From positions 124,001-188,000 of the forward strand of contig DASYAL010000013.1 in the NCBI GenBank assembly GCA_036501365.1: 64,000 bases of DNA, read 5' to 3'. Positions within the stretch are counted from its first letter, which is position 1, and the number at the start of each line of letters is the position of its first letter. This stretch comes from CAIKMD01 sp036501365 (GTDB lineage Bacteria > Pseudomonadota > Alphaproteobacteria > ATCC43930 > CGMCC-115725). A program made the position numbers and the translations under genes. The notes under the pieces are model-generated. The model saw only the letters and a program-made list of their open reading frames with translations. It was not told where the DNA came from and searched no databases. Positions 58,942-64,000 of this stretch are shown in pieces.

Positions 58942-59376
58942 TTACGCTGCATCAAGCGTCGCGCGGACGCGGCGTGCGAGTTCGGCGCGGCGATAGGGCT
59001 TGGGCAGTACTGGGAATTCGGTGCCACCCTGCTCGCCCATGGAATCGAAGCCCGCATAGCCGGACGTCAGGAGCACCTTGAGCTCGGGGCGGCAGCGCCG
59101 CGCCGCGCGCGCGAGGTCGATGCCGTTCATTTGATCCGGCATCATGACATCGGTGAACAGCAGCTGAATCCGATCATCGTGCTGGATTATCCACAAAGCC
59201 GAACGGGCATCGATTGCCGTCAGCACGCTGTAGCCGAGATCCTTCATCATCTCGACGACCAACTCGAGCACGAGGTCGTTGTCCTCGACGACAAGGACAG
59301 TTTCGTGTCCTTCCGGCATGTCAACAATGTGATCTTCCCGTGTCACATCCATCGCAAATCGGCCGTGTTCCACCAT
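58942..59376 (-). CDS. Response regulator receiver protein (hybrid-kinase type)
   Basis: 144 residues, start uncertain (the fold begins at about residue 24). Acidic pair E31/D32 (LVVEDND), phospho-acceptor D76 (LFTDVMMPDQMNG), T104/S105 (LLTSGYAG) and K126 (LPKPYR). The GHETVLVVEDN start and LPKPYRRAEL end are those of receivers fused to the C-terminus of PAS-type hybrid histidine kinases, yet this one stands alone 115 bases downstream of a degenerate kinase gene. No output domain. Confidence 0.85.
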   Translation of the reverse strand: MVEHGRFAMDVTREDHIVDMPEGHETVLVVEDNDLVLELVVEMMKDLGYSVLTAIDARSALWIIQHDDRIQLLFTDVMMPDQMNGIDLARAARRCRPELKVLLTSGYAGFDSMGEQGGTEFPVLPKPYRRAELARRVRATLDAA

Positions 59377-59491
59377 TTTCCCGCGTGCATGACCGCGGAG
59401 ACTCTTACGATGGCAACGCGACCTGGGATGATTCGTTCCGCCGGATTTCGCGGCGGGAATGACGCCAACCCGACACTCGCGGATCAGAGGC

Positions 59492-60226
59492 TCAGACCAC
59501 CGTGGTTTCCGCGCAAGCGGGAAGATGGATCGCGACGCGCGAGAGCGTGCCGCCTTGCGCGCCGCTGCTCATCCGGCCCTGCGCTTCGCGCGCGAAATGT
59601 TCGACGATCGCAAGATCGGGCGTGGCGCGACCTTCGCCTGATTGCGGATCGCGCGACTCGGCATCGAGTGCGAGAACAATTTCGCCATCGGATGCTTCGT
59701 CCTTGCCGAGGCGGAACGTCAGGATCCCGCCGCCGCGCATTACCGCCGCGAGCTGCAAAGCCACGTGAACGACGGCCACCTCGAAGCTCGCGGGGTCGAC
59801 CCGGACACAGCACGGCCCCACTTCGCCGGTCTCGGCGACGATGTCGACCTCGCGGCCGATCGCGACCTGGATCAATTCGATCAGCGGCGGCAGCGTTTCG
59901 GCGACGCTGATCACTTCAGGCTCGGGACGGCGCGAATGCGAGAAGTTCAAGAGATGGCGGACCAGAGCCGAGGCTCCTGTCATCGCATCGAGCATGCCTT
60001 CGATGCGACGGCCGTGCTTGCTCACCACCGCTGCATCCTGCTGCATGACATCGAGGTTCATCAGAACGACGGAGAGAGAATTGTTAAGATCGTGCGCGAC
60101 GCCGCCCAGCATCGCGTCGAGCGCGTGCAACCGTGCGTGAGCCGACGACCCGAATGTTTCGTCGCCTTCTCTGCGTTTGTCGAGGGCGGGCCTCGAGCCG
60201 TTACCGGGCAGCGCCATTGCCAACAC
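59492..60226 (-). CDS. Degenerate histidine kinase (HisKA intact, ATPase domain eroded)
   Basis: 244 residues, no membrane span or sensor domain. H-box H45 in LGGVAHDLNNSLSVVLMN is good. The expected N-box (NLAVNARDAM) reads HVALQLAAVM, the G1 DxGxGM reads DAESRDPQSG, the F and G2 boxes are missing, and only the terminal GGTLSRVAIHLP echoes the GT-box. It should accept or pass phosphate at H45 but not bind ATP normally. Followed by a lone receiver, the pair equals a split hybrid kinase. Decay or a phosphotransfer role are both possible. Confidence 0.75.
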   Translation of the reverse strand: MLAMALPGNGSRPALDKRREGDETFGSSAHARLHALDAMLGGVAHDLNNSLSVVLMNLDVMQQDAAVVSKHGRRIEGMLDAMTGASALVRHLLNFSHSRRPEPEVISVAETLPPLIELIQVAIGREVDIVAETGEVGPCCVRVDPASFEVAVVHVALQLAAVMRGGGILTFRLGKDEASDGEIVLALDAESRDPQSGEGRATPDLAIVEHFAREAQGRMSSGAQGGTLSRVAIHLPACAETTVV

Positions 60227-60343
60227 GCTACCACAAAGCGCAAAACACGAAAATCATCCCTTCAACAATGTTCCGAGCCGAAACCACAAAAAAGCCGCAT
60301 TCCCGCTTCGCGTCTTCGCGCGGAGCGCCGCCGGGGACCAAGC

Positions 60344-60475
60344 TTAGGCGGCGCTGATCGCGGCCAGCATCGCCAGCACCGTCAGCGCGATCGAGATTCC
60401 CAAGACATATCGCATCCGACCCAAGGTCACACCCTGTCGGGCTTGAAGCTCGGAAAGTTCCGTCGTCCGCGCCAT
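60344..60475 (-). CDS. 43-residue single-span membrane protein
   Basis: ATG 60475 has a strong ribosome site (CCGGAGGATGCC). The chain begins MARTTELSELQARQGVT, has a basic patch (GRMRY), then one hydrophobic span (VLGISIALTVLAMLAAI) and stops at TAA 60344. N-in topology is expected. It stands between the kinase gene and the divergent GH15 gene, in a span that would otherwise be gene-free for about 385 bases. No family recognised; small proteins of this shape often modify membrane stress responses. Confidence 0.6.
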   Translation of the reverse strand: MARTTELSELQARQGVTLGRMRYVLGISIALTVLAMLAAISAA

Positions 60476-60612
60476 GGCATCCTCCGGTTATCGCTCGGGC
60501 ATACACCCAGCCAGTAATCAAAACGTTGGGCGTTGCGTTTGGTTCCAGATCGTCGCACCGCGGTGGCCCGAGAACCGAGGAACTCCGCGCGATGCGGCGT
60601 CGTTAGGCGGAC

Positions 60613-62451
60613 ATGGCAGTACCTAAAACGAGCGTGCAGCGCATTGAAGACTATGCCCTTATCGGCAACTGCCTGACGGCGGCCCTGGTCGGACGCAATG
60701 GGTCGATCGACTGGTTCTCGGTACCACGTTTCGATTCCCCCACCTGCTTCGCCGCGTTGCTCGGCGAACGAACGAACGGGCGCTGGCTGATCGCGCCCGC
60801 CGATCCCTCTCCCACCGTCGTGCGCCGCTACCGGCCGGAGACCCTGGTGCTTGAGACGCGGTTCCGGACCGCGAGCGGCGCCGTTCTTGTCACCGATTTC
60901 ATGCCTTTGGCACCCGACCGGCTCCTGCCCTTGTCGCCGGACCGGCGCCGGGTCGATCTGGTGCGCATCATCCGCGGCGAAGAAGGCACCGTGCGGATGA
61001 CCATGGAGATGATCTTCCGTTTCGACTACGGCAGCATCGTCCCCTGGGTCCGGCGGCGTCCCGACGGCCTCAGCGCGGTCGCCGGCCCCGATGCGCTGCT
61101 GCTGCGCACCTCGGTCGATCTCCAAGGGCGCGACGAGACCACCGTCGCCGACTTCACCATTCACGCCGGTGAGACGATCCCCAGCACCTTGAGCTGGTAC
61201 CGCTCGCATCAGACCGAGCCGGCTGCCTACGACGCCGCGGCCGTGCTCGAGGAGACGACCAAATTTTGGCAGGGGTGGAGCCGCCGCCACGAGGCGAAAA
61301 GCGAGTGGCGGGATGCCGAGCTCCGCTCGCTCTTGACGCTCAAGGCGCTCACCTACCAGCCAACCGGCGGCATCGTCGCGGCGCCGACCACCTCGCTGCC
61401 CGAGAAGCTCGGCGGCGTACGCAATTGGGACTATCGCTTTTGCTGGCTGCGCGACGCGACCTTCACGCTCTACGCGCTGCTTCTCTCAGGTTATCGCGAA
61501 GAGGCGCAGGCGTGGCGCGAATGGCTCTTGCGCGCCGTCGCCGGCTCGCCGAGCGAAGTGCAGGTGATGTACGGTCTCGCGGGCGAGCGCCGCCTGCCGG
61601 AATACGAGCTGCCCGGGCTGTGCGGCTATATGGCCAGCTGTCCGGTGCGCGTCGGCAACGCCGCTCACACTCAGCGCCAGACCGACATCTTCGGCGAGAT
61701 CATGGACGCGTTCTATTCGGCGCGGCTGCACGGCATCGATGCCGAGGACGACGCCCTGCACGTCCAGGAGAAGCTGCTCGAATTCCTCGAGAGCCACTGG
61801 CAGTTGCCCGATTCCGGCATCTGGGAGAGCCGCGGCGCGGAGCGGCGCAACACCCATTCGGCGGTGATGGCCTGGGTGGCCTTCGACCGTGCGATCAAAT
61901 CGGCCGAACGCTATGGTCTCAAGGGGCCGGTGGATCGCTGGGCCGCGCTGCGGCGCGAAATTCACCGTGAGGTATGCGCACGCGGCGTCGATCACGAGCG
62001 CGGCGTGTTCGTCCAGGTTTTCGGCGACAAGGCGCTCGATTCCGCGCTTCTCCGCATCCCGCTCGTCGGCTTCCTGCCGCCCGACGACCCGCGCGTCGTT
62101 CGCACCGCCGAAGCGGTCGCGCGCGATTTGATGGAAAACGGCTTCGTCTTGCGCTACCGCCCCGATGAAGCGCCGGACGGACTACCGCATGACGAAGGCG
62201 CGTTCCTCATCTGCTCGTTCTGGCTTGCGGACAACTTCGCCCTGATGGGTCGCGAGACGGAAGCGCGCGCGCTCTTCGAGCGGCTCTTGGCGATCCGCAA
62301 CGATGTCGGCCTGCTGGCGGAGGAATACGATCCGGCAGCGAAGCGGTTTCTCGGCAACTTCCCGCAAGCCTTCTCACATGTCGGCTTGATCAACACCGCG
62401 CATAATCTGTCGTTGCAGCGAGGCCCCGCCGATCACCGCGCGGCGCATTGA
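60613..62451 (+). CDS. Glycoside hydrolase family 15 protein (glucoamylase/trehalase-like)
   Basis: 612 residues, cytoplasmic (no signal peptide). Starts with the bacterial GH15 N-domain block IEDYALIGNCLTAALVGRNGSIDWFSVPRFDSPTCFA, then an (alpha/alpha)6 barrel with LGGVRNWDYRFCWLRDATFTLYALLLSGY and VMYGLAGERRLPEYELPGLCGYM. Such proteins cleave terminal glucose from alpha-glucans or act as trehalases in bacteria. A polyphosphate-glucokinase-like gene on the right edge could phosphorylate the glucose. Monocistronic, divergent from the 43-residue membrane protein. Confidence 0.9.
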   Translation: MAVPKTSVQRIEDYALIGNCLTAALVGRNGSIDWFSVPRFDSPTCFAALLGERTNGRWLIAPADPSPTVVRRYRPETLVLETRFRTASGAVLVTDFMPLAPDRLLPLSPDRRRVDLVRIIRGEEGTVRMTMEMIFRFDYGSIVPWVRRRPDGLSAVAGPDALLLRTSVDLQGRDETTVADFTIHAGETIPSTLSWYRSHQTEPAAYDAAAVLEETTKFWQGWSRRHEAKSEWRDAELRSLLTLKALTYQPTGGIVAAPTTSLPEKLGGVRNWDYRFCWLRDATFTLYALLLSGYREEAQAWREWLLRAVAGSPSEVQVMYGLAGERRLPEYELPGLCGYMASCPVRVGNAAHTQRQTDIFGEIMDAFYSARLHGIDAEDDALHVQEKLLEFLESHWQLPDSGIWESRGAERRNTHSAVMAWVAFDRAIKSAERYGLKGPVDRWAALRREIHREVCARGVDHERGVFVQVFGDKALDSALLRIPLVGFLPPDDPRVVRTAEAVARDLMENGFVLRYRPDEAPDGLPHDEGAFLICSFWLADNFALMGRETEARALFERLLAIRNDVGLLAEEYDPAAKRFLGNFPQAFSHVGLINTAHNLSLQRGPADHRAAH

Positions 62452-62461
62452 GCCGCAGCCG

Positions 62462-62875
62462 CTATTTCCGGCGACGCATACCCAAGAGCAACCCGCCGAT
62501 CGCGGCGGCGATCACGAGCTGAGGGACGTGATGCTCGAACATGCCGGCCAGCTCCTTGCTGTTTAATACGCTCGCCAGCGCCGGCGCCCGCGGCGCGCGG
62601 GCGATCCGTCGGGCAGCGAAGCCGAAGATGAATGTCCCGGCCAACAGGACGACCGCCACGACAAGCGCGGCCCGGGCCGGTCCAATTACAGTGGCGAGCC
62701 ATAGCCAAAGCGCCGCGGATGCCCAGCCGAGGGCGCCCAATCCGGCCATGGCGGCCAGCACGCCGCAGACCGTGGCGCCGATGATCCGTCGTTTGATGCC
62801 GGTCCGGGACGGCGCGACGACCTGATGCAGAACGACACGCGCGGCGAGCCCGATGAGATCTTCGGCGACGGGCAT
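62462..62875 (-). CDS. Putative membrane protein, holin-superfamily-III/DUF1469-like
   Basis: 137 residues. Two long hydrophobic hairpin spans (about 30-60 and 65-90) after an amphipathic start (LIGLAARVVLHQVV), then a basic linker (ARRIARAPRAP) and a third short span at 118-133 ending in GMRRRK. This matches the small membrane proteins that accompany DUF883 (ElaB/YqjD) proteins in yqj-type clusters, which is exactly the next gene. Envelope or stress role; not a phage lysis gene in this setting. Confidence 0.7.
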   Translation of the reverse strand: MPVAEDLIGLAARVVLHQVVAPSRTGIKRRIIGATVCGVLAAMAGLGALGWASAALWLWLATVIGPARAALVVAVVLLAGTFIFGFAARRIARAPRAPALASVLNSKELAGMFEHHVPQLVIAAAIGGLLLGMRRRK

Positions 62876-62884
62876 CAGACCGGC

Positions 62885-63160
62885 TCAGCGCAACAGGATA
62901 CGGCTACTGACGAAGCCGACGGCGAAGGCGATGAGCAGGCTGGCTAGGGGCTTTTCCTCGACGGCCTGTGCCAGCGCGGCGGCCTGGCGCTGGCCTTCGG
63001 AGGCGATCGTACCATAGAGCCGGCTCGCCTCTTCGCTGACGGTATCGCTCGCGCCCGACTTGACGTGCTCCATCAGCCGGGCCAGGTCCTTTTTAAGCGC
63101 TTGGATATCGTCGACGATCTTCTCGAGATCGTTATCGGCGTTCGCCGTGTCGCTCGCCAT
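62885..63160 (-). CDS. DUF883 (ElaB/YqjD-like) membrane-anchored protein
   Basis: 91 residues from ATG 63160; the GGAGGC just upstream is the ribosome site, so a GTG 15 bases earlier is rejected. An amphipathic coiled-coil-prone helix (DLEKIVDDIQALKKDLARLMEHVK, then RLYGTIASEGQRQAAALAQAVEE) leads to one C-terminal span PLASLLIAFAVGFVSSRIL. Known relatives tether ribosomes to the membrane in stationary phase. Nine bases before the holin-like gene, clearly one unit. Confidence 0.85.
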   Translation of the reverse strand: MASDTANADNDLEKIVDDIQALKKDLARLMEHVKSGASDTVSEEASRLYGTIASEGQRQAAALAQAVEEKPLASLLIAFAVGFVSSRILLR

Positions 63161-63302
63161 CTCGCCTCCTGCCACAAGAAAGTACGCGCTGTCGAAAACG
63201 CATTGCCGCAGCTTCCGTTCCGGCGTCAGCGGTCGTTTGTGCCTGATCGTGTCGCTCGGCCGCGCAATGTCAATAAGCCGGCGCGGACCGGCTGGGTGTC
63301 GG

Positions 63303-63482
63303 TTACGGCGGCGACGACGGGCCGCGCGTTACCATCGACGCGATCAGCGAGACGACGAACAGCACGAGGAAGATGAAGAACAGCAGCTTGGCGATTTCGG
63401 CGGTGGCGACCGAAATGCCGGTGAAGCCCACCAGCCCTGCAATCAGCGCGATGACGAAGAAAATCGCGGCCCAGTAGAGCAT
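63303..63482 (-). CDS. DUF1328/UPF0391 small membrane protein
   Basis: 59 residues: MLYWAAIFFVIALIAGLVGF, then a second span LLFFIFLVLFVVSLIASMV and a TRGPSSPP tail. The MLxWAxxFxxxAlxAxxxGF start and two hydrophobic helices are the signature of this very common stress-linked family. GGGAGAACG lies upstream of ATG 63482. A larger open frame in the same phase extends upstream but has no coding character there. Stands alone between the DUF883 gene and the glucokinase-like gene. Confidence 0.85.
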   Translation of the reverse strand: MLYWAAIFFVIALIAGLVGFTGISVATAEIAKLLFFIFLVLFVVSLIASMVTRGPSSPP

Positions 63483-63580
63483 GGCGTCGTTCTCCCGTAT
63501 AGGCGGAGCGGTGTGTGCTCCGGGAGACCGGTCCCCATGATGACAGTCATCCGGTCGTCGAAAGATAACAGCACGGAAAG

Positions 63581-64000
63581 CTAAAGGTTGCGGCGCCGGG
63601 CTTCCTTGCGCGCGTCGCGACCGCCCTCGGGCGCGAACAGCTCGTCGAGCTCCGGATCCCAGAGATGGACGCCGCCGGTGATGCCGTTGACGTTGGCGGC
63701 GAGCTTGACGTTCTCGGGCAGCTTGAAGTCGATCCGCGCCGCATTGCCGCCGCCCAGATGGAGCGTGTCGTAGTTCACCAATGTGGCGACGATGACCAGT
63801 GCCTTCTTGAGGCGCTCGTTCCATTTGGCGCGGCCTTTGCCGCGCCGCACCGCGTCGCCGATATACCGGTCATAGGTAAGACCGTGGCGCAGGGGATGCT
63901 GGCCAAGCTCGAGATGCGGCAGCAGCCGGCCGTTGTAGAAGAACGACGAGCCGATGCCGGTGCCGAGGGTCAGGACGCATTCGAAGCCTTTTCGGGCGAT
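63581..64000 (-). CDS. Polyphosphate-glucokinase-like ROK family kinase (5' end outside window)
   Basis: C-terminal 139 residues only; the frame is open to the right edge. LTLGTGIGSSFFYNGRLLPHLELGQHP gives the phosphate-binding loop and sugar-binding Glu region of ROK kinases, with the HLELG spacing of polyphosphate glucokinases, and LVNYDTLHLGGGNAARI supplies the C-terminal adenosine-side strand. It would phosphorylate glucose using polyphosphate or ATP, fitting the GH15 gene nearby. Ends in a highly charged tail (GGRDARKEARRRNL). The start and N-terminal DxGGT motif are not in view. Confidence 0.85.
   Translation of the reverse strand: MARKGFECVLTLGTGIGSSFFYNGRLLPHLELGQHPLRHGLTYDRYIGDAVRRGKGRAKWNERLKKALVIVATLVNYDTLHLGGGNAARIDFKLPENVKLAANVNGITGGVHLWDPELDELFAPEGGRDARKEARRRNL

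Noticed and set aside
62462..63482. Prophage remnant suggested by the holin-like protein
   Set aside because: No lysin, integrase, capsid or tail gene nearby; the DUF883 and DUF1328 neighbours point to a chromosomal envelope-stress cluster.
1..64000. Insertion sequences or integrase-driven island borders
   Set aside because: No transposase, integrase, terminal inverted repeats or tRNA attachment site could be found; low-GC genes alone do not define an island.

Overview
The window reads as a chromosomal catabolic region of a GC-rich alphaproteobacterium, probably a soil or plant-associated Hyphomicrobiales- or Rhodospirillales-like organism. The evidence is GC-rich codon use, strong GGAGG ribosome sites, many ABC uptake systems for organic acids, and a dispersed palindromic repeat whose accidental translation (MDCFVAPLLAMT-like) is common in such genomes. 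There is no rRNA, tRNA, CRISPR array, transposase or phage structural gene, so the exact taxon cannot be fixed. Genes are tightly packed (no gene-free gap over 300 bases), many with ATGA or TGATG stop-start overlaps.

Left part (1-15 kb): two tandem paralogous NitT/TauT-type binding proteins, a glutathione transferase, an internally deleted MhpA-like flavin monooxygenase remnant, two amidohydrolases, a two-permease NitT-type system with its own binding protein, a VOC protein, an amidohydrolase / aromatic-acid MFS / amidohydrolase operon, and a NitT-type ATPase-permease pair followed by a DctP-fold protein that has no signal peptide. 15-22.5 kb (minus strand): a Rieske ring-hydroxylating oxygenase (alpha and beta), two cupins, a creatinase-like M24-fold protein and a LivK/LivH/LivM uptake system without ATPases. 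22.5-31 kb: a CMD-family protein; an acyl-CoA synthetase / enoyl-CoA hydratase / two acyl-CoA dehydrogenase operon headed by a Tat-exported binding protein; and a divergent ATPase-permease pair.

31-46 kb: a NicX-like (2,5-dihydroxypyridine dioxygenase family) enzyme directly upstream of a complete YehZYXW-type betaine ABC system, then a luciferase-like flavin monooxygenase, a 4,5-dihydroxyphthalate-decarboxylase-like protein, DUF1993, a hot-dog hydratase, an orphan CoxL-type molybdenum hydroxylase subunit, an MBL hydrolase, a lone receiver, another amidohydrolase, a dienelactone hydrolase and a second luciferase-like enzyme. 46.6-54.3 kb (minus strand): an operon with LivH, LivM, a MetE-like protein, LivK, a 39-residue membrane protein, an RraA/HMG aldolase-family protein, a phthalate-dioxygenase-like Rieske protein and a class III CoA transferase.

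Right part (54-64 kb): an aldo/keto reductase and FucP-like sugar MFS divergent from a GH3 beta-glucosidase, a receiver and degenerate histidine kinase that look like a split hybrid kinase, a 43-residue membrane protein, a GH15 glucoamylase-like enzyme, three small envelope or stress proteins, and the end of a polyphosphate-glucokinase-like ROK gene.

Taken together the genes suggest import of aromatic or N-heterocyclic acids, possibly pyridinium betaines, by several uptake systems, oxygenase attack, decarboxylation or hydrolysis by amidohydrolases, ring cleavage, and CoA-thioester degradation. The strongest candidate for an undescribed system is the NicX-like + Yeh transporter + luciferase-like oxygenase + Pht5-like block at 31-38 kb. 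Also notable are the twice-repeated Rieske oxygenase + LivKHM design without ATPases or electron-transfer partners, and the absence of any DNA-binding regulator in 64 kb.
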